Shown piece after piece: positions 56,260 through 64,000 of a DNA stretch of 64,000 nucleotides. The stretch covers positions 104,613 through 168,612 of the forward strand of contig JAJOZX010009098.1 in NCBI GenBank assembly GCA_023014485.1, read 5' to 3'. The notes beneath the pieces were generated by a model. It worked only from the letters and a program-made list of their open reading frames with translations, did not search any database and was not told the DNA's origin. Source of the stretch: Bathynomus jamesi. Lineage: Eukaryota > Arthropoda > Malacostraca > Isopoda > Cirolanidae. Made by a program: the position numbers and the translations under genes. Position 1 is the first letter of the stretch; each line of letters begins with the position of its first letter.

Positions 56260-56760
56260 TTTTTCACACTCCGGCACACTATTTGAGAGAACATGTGCCC
56301 ATATTTTTTCATTTTTGCATAGCAAACGATACTCGTCTCTAATTCTTTAAATACTCACGCAGACCTTTAGCCACAATCTCACTACAATCCTCGTCATGAT
56401 ATATATTAATGTAGTGGTAAAAATACTTAAGATTTTCCATGATGACAAGATTTACATTCTCAGTCGCAGGGTACGGTATGAAGCAATATATTATAATTTA
56501 GCTTGTCGCACCACTCATCAATAAGACTCTAACCATAACCGCTGCTTGTCTTCTGCACGTGTTATTTCTTCTACTTCATGGTATATGTAAGCTTTTATAA
56601 AGTTTAGCCCTACAACATAAGTCAATATATCACTTGTACCACGTGACATATGCATGAGAAATGAAGTGCAGTACATTCCACACATATTACTAAAATATCC
56701 TTCCTTCGCATGATTCAATGTAGCCATAAAAGCATCAAAGGATGGTAGAATAGGAGTCTT
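56260..56760 (-). pseudogene. Unrecognised coding remnant, left-arm copy
   Basis: Read on the minus strand, a 69-codon open stretch (HAKEGYFSNMCGMYCTSFLM, LNFIKAYIYHEVEEI) is followed by frameshifted continuation with similarity to the right-arm frame at 61520-61780. The two arms are broken at different places, so the ancestor was a longer open frame of at least about 150 codons. Composition (Y, I, C, E rich) and lack of LINE motifs suggest a non-transposon protein, but I do not recognise the family. Confidence 0.45.
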
Positions 56761-57296
56761 TCACTGTTCACCACATCTTCGCACTTTAGCGAATATCACT
56801 TCATAAAACTCGAGTACGCAATATTAAAGGTAGCCATCACTATTTTTCTTCTACGCGAGAGAATACACATCTGAAATCCACGGCTTGCACCGCTCAACTG
56901 AGCACGCAGGGATGCTCAGGTAGTAGCAGGATTCATGTGACCGATCATACAAGGGACGGAGCTTAGGACAGCTAATTGAAATGAATGAACTTGTTAATAT
57001 CTTACAACCTGTTAATTTCTAGGAGAAAAAATAAGCGCGAGATAGCCCATTATAAAAGTTATGCCAGGAATTCCGGGGGTACTGGAGCACAATAGTACCC
57101 CGGGTAGAGTTTAAGGGTTAAACTTGCAAAAAACTTGTATTAATTTTGATACTACGATTTCAAGGTTTTACGCACTTCTCTGTTCATAGTTAAACATAGG
57201 CGTAAGTTTTCTTCAAAACGGATATTAAGGCTGTTTAAGACTTAAGCTTACATAATGTTTAGTTAACTTTAAACATGCTTTTTGTTATGTATTAAA

Positions 57297-57640
57297 ATCA
57301 ATTATTTATTTCAAGTTTGATAGTTCTTCCTCTTTCGAACTCTGTTATCTGAAAGTTCTACACTCTTTGGCTCTTATAGTTTTCAGTCCAACTTATTAAT
57401 GTTATCTTAAAAGGACAGGACGTAGAAATGAAGTCTTACTGTGATAACTTTATTCTCAAATGAAAGGAGTTAAGTTTCTTTAGAGGGGTATTGAGATGGT
57501 GAAGGAGAGAGTAGGTCTACTCCTTACAAACCCTACTTTTATAGTTAGATATTTGAACGAAACGATTTTGTAACACTGAAGTCGATGTGTAACATTAGCG
57601 CAACTTCTCCAGATTGATATATATATATATATATATATAA
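57297..57640. other. No gene seen; spacer start with short (TA)n
   Basis: Sequence unique to the left side of the spacer of inverted duplication 2; a TACACTCTTTGGCT word is shared with the LINE endonuclease remnant near 16690 (TACACCCTTTGGCT), so part may be LINE-derived. Confidence 0.45.
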
Positions 57641-57717
57641 CGTAAAGAACTACGCTTTGTATAGGAGAATTATCCGCGCAAGATGAGAGCGAAAGAACGA
57701 AACAAATGAAAAAATGA

Positions 57718-57791
57718 GGTAACCACCCGGGAATCGAACCCGGGATCTTCCGATTGCCGGTCAGATATGATAACCATTACACCACGGGCCT
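57718..57791 (-). ncRNA. tRNA-like sequence 2
   Basis: Minus-strand copy with A box TGGTGTAATGGTTATCA, B box GGTTCGATTCC and T6 downstream. Same anticodon loop CCGGCAA and unpaired acceptor as copy 1. Confidence 0.65.
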
Positions 57792-58032
57792 CACTCAAAC
57801 AAATGTCGTAATTCCTCTACATACGCGCAGAAAATAATGCCCCAAAGGGGCACCTCCCGCATGCCGTAACATTATATACATTATAACTGCAAACACGTTA
57901 ATTATAATTATTACGTTAATTATACTGCGTGTTTGCAGTTATAATGTATATAATGTTACGGCATGCGGGAGGTGCCCCTTCGGGCATTGGTTTCTGCGCG
58001 TATGTAGAGGAATTACGACATTTGTTTGAGTG

Positions 58033-58106
58033 AGGCCCGTGGTGTAATGGTTATCATATCTGACCGGCAATCGAAAGATCTCGGGTTCGATTCCCGGGTG
58101 GTTACC
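58033..58106 (+). ncRNA. tRNA-like sequence 3
   Basis: Plus strand; two substitutions relative to the others (TCGAAAGATCTCGGG) weaken the anticodon stem. A and B boxes intact, T6 follows. Together with copy 2 it forms the two arms of a ~390-bp palindrome. Confidence 0.65.
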
Positions 58107-58211
58107 TCATTTTTTCATTTGTTTCGTTCTTTCGCTCTCATCTTGCGCGGATAATTCTTCTATACAAAGCGTCGTTATTTACGTTAATTATACTGCGTGT
58201 TTGCAGTTATA

Positions 58212-58255
<44 letters not shown>

Positions 58256-58358
58256 TAAACTGCAAACACGCAGTATAATTAACGTAAAGAACGACGCTTG
58301 TATAGGAGAATATTCCGCGCAAGATGAGAGAGAGAGAACGAAACAGATGAAAAAATGA

Positions 58359-58432
58359 GGTATCCACTCGGGAATCGAACCCGGGATCTTCCGATTGCCG
58401 GTCAGATATGATAACCATTACACCATGGGCCT
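58359..58432 (-). ncRNA. tRNA-like sequence 4
   Basis: Minus strand; 3' acceptor side reads GGATACC instead of GGTTACC and the TΨC arm is CCCGAGTGG. A and B boxes intact. Confidence 0.6.
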
Positions 58433-58622
58433 CACTCAGTCAAATGCCGTAATTCTTCTACATACGCGCAGAAACCAATGCCCCAAGGGGGCACCTCCGC
58501 ATGCCGTACATTATATACATTTAAACTGCAAACACGCAGTATAATTAACGTAAAGAACGACGCTTGTATAGGAGAATATTCCGCGCAAGATGAGAGAGAG
58601 AACGAAACAAATGAAAAAATGA

Positions 58623-58662
58623 GGTAACCACCCGGGAATCGAACCCTGGATCTTCCGATTGC
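58623..58662 (-). pseudogene. tRNA-like sequence 5, 3' half only
   Basis: Minus-strand 3' half (TΨC arm to anticodon loop) that stops at GATTGC, where the plus-strand copy 6 begins. One B-box mutation (CCAGGGTTCGATTCC). Confidence 0.7.
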
Positions 58663-58732
58663 CCATGGTGTAATGGTTATCATATCTGACCGGCAATCGG
58701 AAGATCCCGGGTTCGATTCCCGGGTGCTTACC
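58662..58732 (+). ncRNA. tRNA-like sequence 6
   Basis: Plus strand, complete except for the first few acceptor bases, fused head-on to the inverted half copy. 3' side GTGCTTACC differs from GTGGTTACC of the others. T6 terminator follows. Confidence 0.65.
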
Positions 58733-58925
58733 TCATTTTTTCATTTGTTTCGTTCTCTCTCTCTCATCTTGCGCGGGATATTCTCCTATACAAGCGTCTT
58801 TCTTTACGTTAATTATACTGCGTGTTTGCAGTTTAAATGTATATAATGTACGGCATGCGGGAGGTGCCCCCTTGGGGCATTGGTTTCTGCGCGTATGTAG
58901 AAGAATTACGGCATTTGACTGAGTG

Positions 58926-58999
58926 AGGCCCATGGTGTAATGGTTATCATATCTGACCGGCAATCGGAAGATCCCGGGTTCGATTCCCGGGTGGTTACC
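58926..58999 (+). ncRNA. tRNA-like sequence 7
   Basis: Plus strand, 265 bp downstream of copy 6 in a direct tandem unit; the spacer contains GGCATGCGGGAGGTGCCCCC. Intact A and B boxes, TCTGA/TCGGA anticodon stem, T6 terminator. Confidence 0.65.
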
Positions 59000-59076
59000 T
59001 CATTTTTTCATTTGTTTCGTTCTCTCTCTCTCACCTTGCGCGGATATTCTCCAATACAAGCGTCGTTCTTTACGTT

Positions 59077-59077
59077 G

Positions 59078-59128
<51 letters not shown>
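59077..59128. repeat. (TA)n microsatellite
   Basis: Separates the tRNA-like array from the IER-like gene region. Confidence 0.95.
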
Positions 59129-59129
<1 letters not shown>

Positions 59130-59269
59130 ATACTAATAGAAGAAATCAGTTTTAGCATTTTGGTAAATATATTTATATTTAGATGTTATATTATATGATG
59201 TATTTGTCATTTTATTGGAAACAGATTCAGACAAACTAAGGATGTGATTGACTTGAAAGAGCTTGGTAA

Positions 59270-59295
59270 TGACGTCACAACGACATTGTATAAAG
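59270..59295 (+). promoter_or_regulatory. Putative promoter: CRE (TGACGTCA) plus TATA box
   Basis: A perfect CREB/ATF palindrome TGACGTCA at 59270-59277 and TATAAAG at 59289-59295, about 105 bp before the start codon of the IER-like gene. A CRE close to a TATA box is common in immediate-early promoters. TGACGTCA also occurs by itself at 1554, 4202, 17067 and 18074, so the motif alone is weak; the combination and position carry the argument. Confidence 0.55.
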
Positions 59296-59398
59296 GCAGG
59301 TGTGAAACTTTCACTTTACTTCATTACAAGATTGGAAATAGAGGATGGAGTCGTGTTAGTTATCTCTCTGTGCCTTGACCAATTGCTAAGTGGTGAAC

Positions 59399-59764
59399 AT
59401 GATATCTGACGTTCCAAACGGATTTGAAGCACACAAGTTAATAAATATATCGCTCGGTAAAATTGCATCCAGACGTTCCGGAAGAGCTGGTGCATCTTTG
59501 CATAATTCCTTATTAGTTGCCTCTGTGTTACATAAAGCCCGTTTTGTTTACTTAGAAGAAGCACATAATTACCACCACACCATATTTTCCCCGCCACAAG
59601 GGCAGCCTTGGTTTAACTTGACTTGTTCTATTGCTAACAGCAACAGAGATCGTTTTTTCAGAAATTGCCGTTGTCACCTATCTCCTGGTTCATATTTGTG
59701 CACAGAATCGTGCAAATTCTGTTCTTCGAGTAGCCAAAATTTCCTTCATGCAATAAAATTGTGA
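59399..59764 (+). CDS. Immediate-early response (IER2/IER5-like) protein, single exon
   Basis: 121 residues from ATG at 59399 (a GTG-led extension upstream is ignored). Residues about 9-55, starting FEAHKLINISLGKIASRR and continuing ASLHNSLLVASVLHKARFVY, align without gaps to the conserved N-terminal IER domain of vertebrate IER2/IER5 (pattern EAxxIxxxSxxK, RxxRxG, LHxSL, V, AR, YL). IER family genes are normally intronless, rapidly induced, and their products regulate transcription and PP2A targeting. The C-terminal half is shorter than in vertebrates and has a CTESCKFC cluster of unknown role. CRE and TATA lie upstream; AATAAA at 59752 overlaps the last codons, probably by chance. It is the only plausible host gene in the window and may be a retained or duplicated copy, as it sits between a tRNA-like array and LINE debris. 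Confidence 0.6.
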   Translation: MISDVPNGFEAHKLINISLGKIASRRSGRAGASLHNSLLVASVLHKARFVYLEEAHNYHHTIFSPPQGQPWFNLTCSIANSNRDRFFRNCRCHLSPGSYLCTESCKFCSSSSQNFLHAIKL

Positions 59765-59799
59765 AAATCTATACAATTCTAATTCTTCTCGCTCTTTCT

Positions 59800-60620
59800 G
59801 ACATCTAGTTAAGAACCTCATCATCAACTTTACATGTTCTTCCTCTCCTCCCCTTTTCCAATCTGGCTCAGTTACCAGTTCTTCTCTTCACAAAGCTGAA
59901 CTATTCGCTCGAACTTTCGCTTCCAACTCAAACCTGAACGAATCCAGTGCTACTCCACCGACATAATTACTGAAACAACCACAATCGCCTCATTGTGTTT
60001 TACTGTGTGCAAGAACAAATTCATGCCTAAAGACACCTTAGCCGTGGAAACTCGTCTTTGTCTTTCATCTGTTACTATTCATTTCTGCACGAAGCCCGCT
60101 TTCATTTAGCATGTCCTAAAGAAGGGTGATCACTCTCAACCTTCCAACTATCTTCCATTTGCTTTGTTTTCTTGCCTTTGTAATGTTTTTGATTCCATCC
60201 TTAACAGGAAAAATCTTAATCACCCCTCTTCTTTCAGATCGTCAGTATGGGTCCTACATGGGAAGCTTACTGGCGATCTTTTTTCATAACTCTCTAACTC
60301 TTGGTCTTCCTCTTTTTGGAATTTCGGTGAAACTTTTGTTACTGCGATATACATACCAAAAGCTTTTGATAGATTCTGGCACAAATCTTTAATTTCAAAA
60401 CTGCTATCCTTTGGTTTCAACCCTTCTATCTGTGCCTTCCTATCTATTTTCCTTTCTGGGCACTCTATCGATGCGGATGTAGCTGGCCACGGTTTTTCTC
60501 CTAAAGCTAATAACACTAATGTTCCTCAGATTCTGTACTGTCACCCACTCTTTAACTTTTATTGATCAATGATCTATTTAGTCGCACTCCCTGACCAATC
60601 CACAAACTTTATCAAATTAC
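59800..60620 (+). pseudogene. Non-LTR reverse transcriptase, heavily degraded
   Basis: Fragments in several frames: KKGDHSQPSNYLPFALFSCL and NVFDSILNRK (fingers), a HGKLTGDLF stretch standing for the 'GFRxGRSTGDLL' motif, GISVKLLLLRYTYQKLLIDS for the 'AxDISKAFDRVWH' helix, and HKSLISKLLSFGFNPSICAF. The family is the one usually found with the LTET/YVRND endonuclease seen at 16433-16830. The FADD box is not visible and there are frameshifts about every 60-100 bases. Confidence 0.7.
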
Positions 60621-61319
60621 ACACTTTTCAATGGAATAAATGAAACAATTAAACACCCGAGCCTTTATTATATAAAATATATAATTAGTTTATATAATAC
60701 GCAACCTTAAAAACAAATTCTTTTATCACGCAATGAGTTACACTGTGCATGAATGAGTACGTACAAACTAGATTAATAAAAACGCTCTTACTAAGATTTT
60801 AATGCATAACAAAAAGCATGTTTAAAGTTAACTAAACATTATGTAAGCTTAAGTTTTAAACAGCACCATGAACAGAGAAGTGCGTAAAACCTTGAAATCG
60901 TAGTATCAAAATTAATACAAGTTTTTTGCAAGTTTAACCCTTAAAATCTACCCGGGGTACTATTGTGCTCCAGTACCCCCGGAATTTCTGGCATAACTTT
61001 TATAATGGGCTATCTCGCGCTTATTCTTTCTCCTAGAAATTAACAGGTTGTAAGATATTAACAAGTTCATTCATTTCAATTAGCTGTCCTAACTCCGTCC
61101 CTTGTATGATCGGTCAAGTGACTCCTGCTACTACCTGAGCATCCCTGCGTGCTCAGTTGAGCGGTGCAAGCCGTGGATTTCAGATGTGTATCCTCTCGCG
61201 TAGAAGAAAATTAGTGATGGCTACCTTTAATATTGCGTACTCGAGTTTTATGAAGTGATATTCGCTAAAGTGTGAAGATGTGGTGAACAGTGAAAGACTC
61301 CTATTCTACCATCCTCTGA

Positions 61320-61790
61320 TGCTTTTTAGGCTACATTGAACCATGCGAAGGAAGAATATTTTAGTAATATGGTGGAATGTACTGCACTTCATTTCTCATG
61401 CATATGTCACGTGGTACAAGTGATGTATTGAATTAGTTGTAGGACTAAACTTTATAAAAGCTTACATATACCGTGAAGTAGAAAAAACATGTGCAGAAGA
61501 GAAGCAGCGGTTATGGTTAGTGAGTCTTATTGATGAGTGGTGCGACAAGCTAAATTATAATATATTGCTTCATACCGTACCCTGCGACGCGACTGAGAAT
61601 GTAAATCTTGTCATCATGGAGAATCTTAAGTATTTTTACCACTACATTATTATATATCATGACGAGGATTGTAGTGAGATTGTGGCTAAAGGTCTGCGTG
61701 AGTATTTAATAGAATTTAGAGACGAGTATCGTTTGCTATGCAAAAATGAAAAAATATGGGCACATGTTTCTCTCAAATAGTGTGCCGGAG
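61320..61790 (+). pseudogene. Unrecognised coding remnant, right-arm copy
   Basis: An 86-codon open stretch at 61520-61780 (MSLIDEWCDKLNYNILLHTV, VAKGLREYLIEFRDEYRLLC) preceded by frameshifted text similar to the left-arm frame. This arm keeps the downstream half open while the left arm keeps the upstream half. No family recognised; no LINE or transposase motif. Confidence 0.45.
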
Positions 61791-61859
61791 TGTGAATAAA
61801 TTGTGTTTAGTTTGTGGAAATGTACGAAAATGTCTGGGTGGTTGGCAGGATAAGTGGGT

Positions 61860-61985
61860 ACCCTATTGTTTTCGCTGGAAACTCGGTGGCTGCGCGGTCA
61901 ACTCCTCGAGGTTTTCAAGTGCTTACACAGGTTCAACGATGTCGAATTAACAAGCATGTTTAGTTTAAATGATAACTCGCAACAA
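61860..61985 (+). pseudogene. CR1-like LINE fragment (right arm 2)
   Basis: Partner of 56080-56210; shares the 'ENSVAARS/LETRW' region and the FNDVE...FSLNDNSQQ text across frameshifts. Confidence 0.7.
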
Positions 61986-62619
61986 TGATATAATTTATAC
62001 ATTGCATACCGCCACTATGTTAATATAAGTCATTTGTATAAATTTAATTATGACAAATTATTTATATATAAGAACAGAAATTAGTTTAGAAGGGTCACAG
62101 AAATAACGTATTGCGTACGATAGTTACGTTTAGTTTAAAATTATTAGCATATCTTCATCCACAAATGTCTCTTATGCATAAAATGTACTCGTACAACTGC
62201 TGCACATACATATATACGCAATTACATACGTACGCACATAAAATTAATTTGTACTAGTCCAAAAGGTTAATCCAAAAGTTAATTCACTAACCGTGGTTGG
62301 GTTACAAACTTCAATCCAGTTGTGTCGTAATCAAAGTAACCATTAGGTCTGGTTGTTATATAATTCATATTTGGTTGTTGTAACCGGATGTATACAACAA
62401 TGCTTCGTCAGTGATTTCTGTCGATTGATTGCTGTGGACTGCTTAACTCCCTTCGCAATATCTAGGTCATTTGATGAAGGGGATCTACAGTTTTACGTGG
62501 CACCCATACCACAGGTCACTACATCGTCTGGTCGCCGAAATTGACGGGTTATATGCTTACTTTAGGATATTTTGAATGAGTCTAGAGTTTAATTGGTGTG
62601 TGTTTTATTTCCCACTAAC

Positions 62620-62895
62620 TGTGTACACGAGATAAGTGTATGCATGGTGTAAATGAACTCTGAAGCTGTTCTTTTTTCATTACACTTTTTGCATCTTTCG
62701 CAACAAAATTGGAAAGAGCTTCTGTGATAGTTGTCGGACACAATGTGGAAGGTGTACACTGTGTACACGAGGTAAGTGTACGCATGGTGTGAATGAACTC
62801 TGAAGCTGTTCTTTTTTTTGTCATTACACTTTTGCATCTTTCACAACAATTTTGGAAAGAGTTTCTGTGTTAGTTGTCGGACACAATGTGGAAGG
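62620..62895. repeat. Tandem duplication, ~135-bp unit (right arm 2)
   Basis: Inverted counterpart of 55170-55450. Confidence 0.85.
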
Positions 62896-62989
62896 TGTAC
62901 ATGAGGGAGATACAAGGACAAGAAGTATCTCAATAAGTATTGCAATCCGTACCGAGGATGTATCAGTGGTTACGGTTCCATGGTAAAAA

Positions 62990-63135
62990 ATCCTACATCG
63001 CAAGGTTCGACCTATCCATTTTCTTGAACTGAGCCACAGAGCAGATGTTCACATCTTCTGAAGGCCGCATGTTCCACGCGCCACAGATCTTATAGACAGT
63101 GTAGGTCTTGTATATGAGCTTGAATTATCTCGATG
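62990..63135 (-). pseudogene. LINE C-terminal remnant (right arm 2)
   Basis: Inverted counterpart of 54905-55065. Confidence 0.6.
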
Positions 63136-63754
63136 AAATTATGATGTGAAAGAGCTAGCAATCATTCCCTGACGAGATTTATTTCTGAACACACAAAAAG
63201 CCTTTGAATATTTTTTCATTTTATACAATATATTTTTTGGAGAAAAATTTCTTAACGGTTACAACAAAAAAGGTAGAAAATTGCATGGTAGATAAATGGG
63301 CACCCTGGTTGTCCTGCTAGAATAAACCCTCGAATGAAAAGGAAATGTTTATAAATTTGTATTTGGTGTTGTAGCTTGCGAAAGCATCTTTGTGTGTTTT
63401 TAAGCATGATTGTATTTGCGGAGGAAGCCGCGGATCAATTTGAAAATTTCACCCTCACCATCCTAGTGGTCAAGAATATTTTAAAAGTTTTTGGTAGACG
63501 GATCTGTTCCGATACTTCTGAATTATTCATATTTGAACTGTAGGTCTATGGCAGAGTGAAAAAGTTTGACCTTTGTCAAAATGAACAATTCGGCGAGAAA
63601 AAGTTAATTATTATTACTAGTGTATTCGAGAGAATTTTATAATAAAGAATTATAAATATTTTTGTGTTCACTCCTTCCTATGTTATTAAATAGTACAACG
63701 CCAATTGTGCGTACTCGTTATATAGTATAATGTTTTTGCTCGTGTATATATATA

Positions 63755-63840
63755 CATTTGTAACGTTAGTTGCAAAGGGGGAGTGGGTGTGCAATGAAGG
63801 GGGAGGGGTTATGCAATGAAGGGACTTCTCGCGTAGGAGT
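63755..63840 (+). repeat. TTGCAAAGGGGGAG repeat piece
   Basis: Short piece related to the dispersed TTGCAAC/GGGGGAGGG family; its inverted partner is at 54225-54302. Confidence 0.6.
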
Positions 63841-64000
63841 GTGGTAAAATTGTATTTAGTTATTGAATTTCTGCCCGCTTTATGCAATATCCCTCGCAAC
63901 AACCATCTCTATAAACGATTTCCAGAATGTGCATTATTATTTTTTGCGCCCCTACTAATTGAGTCTCAATTTTTTTGGATGCATTAGATATGCAACAATA

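Larger units (their letters stand above)
54060..57296 (+). repeat. Large inverted duplication 2, left arm
   Basis: Pairs with 60797-64000. Anchors: GAGACTCAATTAGTAGGGGC (54092; inverted at 63950), TGGATAAGCCGAACCTTCGA-like text, GCTTCAGAGTTCAT, CACCCGTCAATTTCGGCGAC (55520; inverted 62540), GCGCGAGATAGCCCATTATA (57038; inverted 61010). Divergence is a few percent. Confidence 0.9.
57640..59075. repeat. tRNA-like unit array with internal palindromes
   Basis: Five complete and one half unit of tRNA-like + ~200-bp spacer in orientations -, +, -, -(half), +, +. Spacers keep TATAGGAGAATATTCCGCGC-type, AACGACGCTTGTATAGGAG-type and GCATGCGGGAGGTGCCCC segments. Centres of symmetry are near 57900 (AATTATAATTATTACGTTAATTATA) and 58662. 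Confidence 0.85.
60797..64000 (-). repeat. Large inverted duplication 2, right arm (runs off window)
   Basis: Inverted partner of 54060-57296. Homology still holds at the last bases of the window (TTGAGTCTCAATTTTTTTGG at about 63960), so the true arm is longer than 3.2 kb. Confidence 0.9.

Noticed and set aside
59752..59757. AATAAA as poly(A) signal of the IER-like gene
   Set aside because: It overlaps the last codons, upstream of the stop; more likely chance, though a very short 3' end cannot be excluded.

Overview
This is a eukaryotic, gene-poor, repeat-dense window. Arthropod ancestry is supported by runs of the arthropod telomere pentamer (TTAGG/CCTAA), best at 33243-33317. The very dense (TA)n, (CA)n and (GA)n microsatellites, the mix of CR1- and Jockey-like LINEs, hAT and Tc1/mariner elements, and the tRNA-like repeats would suit a decapod crustacean, but that genus-level guess is inference only. 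Almost every long reading frame is transposon-derived and most carry frameshifts or stops.

Layout. 1-8.6 kb: LINE fragment, a DD41D mariner with a nested hAT MITE, then a large hAT element (2207-8591) whose transposase gene is interrupted by three separate insertions, each flanked by its own target-site duplication. 8.8-17.5 kb: CR1-like LINE, a foldback element, a Jockey-like LINE interrupted by a mariner MITE, a LINE endonuclease remnant and MITEs. 17.5-23.35 kb: a 5.8 kb element with terminal and internal inverted repeats. Its broken gene has Cys-rich N-terminal motifs, a FEN1/XPG-like nuclease region and a C-terminal CXC domain; I cannot assign it to a named superfamily. 23.4-29.9 kb: MITEs, a DD41D fragment and a CGGBP1-like hAT with a perfect 8-bp target duplication. 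29.97-41.45 kb: a large inverted duplication (arms of about 3.1 and 3.9 kb) around a 4.5 kb spacer holding a foldback element with a telomere-like loop, LINE pieces, a tRNA-like unit and a full-length mariner. 41.5-52.7 kb: two minisatellites, two more hAT elements with perfect target duplications, an element with about 366-bp inverted repeats that carries an apparently intact three-exon gene, a Helitron Rep fragment, and another foldback element. 54.06-64 kb: a second large inverted duplication whose arms run to the window edge. Its spacer holds a palindromic cluster of tRNA-like sequences, a compact gene resembling the immediate-early response (IER2/IER5) family with a CRE and TATA box, and a degraded reverse transcriptase.

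The most interesting signals are: the TIR-bounded FEN/XPG-like nuclease element; the 46.3-48.9 kb element with hairpin ends and an open 480-codon spliced gene; a recurring architecture of foldback elements with telomere-like loops; the tRNA-like array inside a palindrome; and the single plausible host gene, IER-like, at 59.4 kb. All identifications are by eye from motifs; no database search was run.
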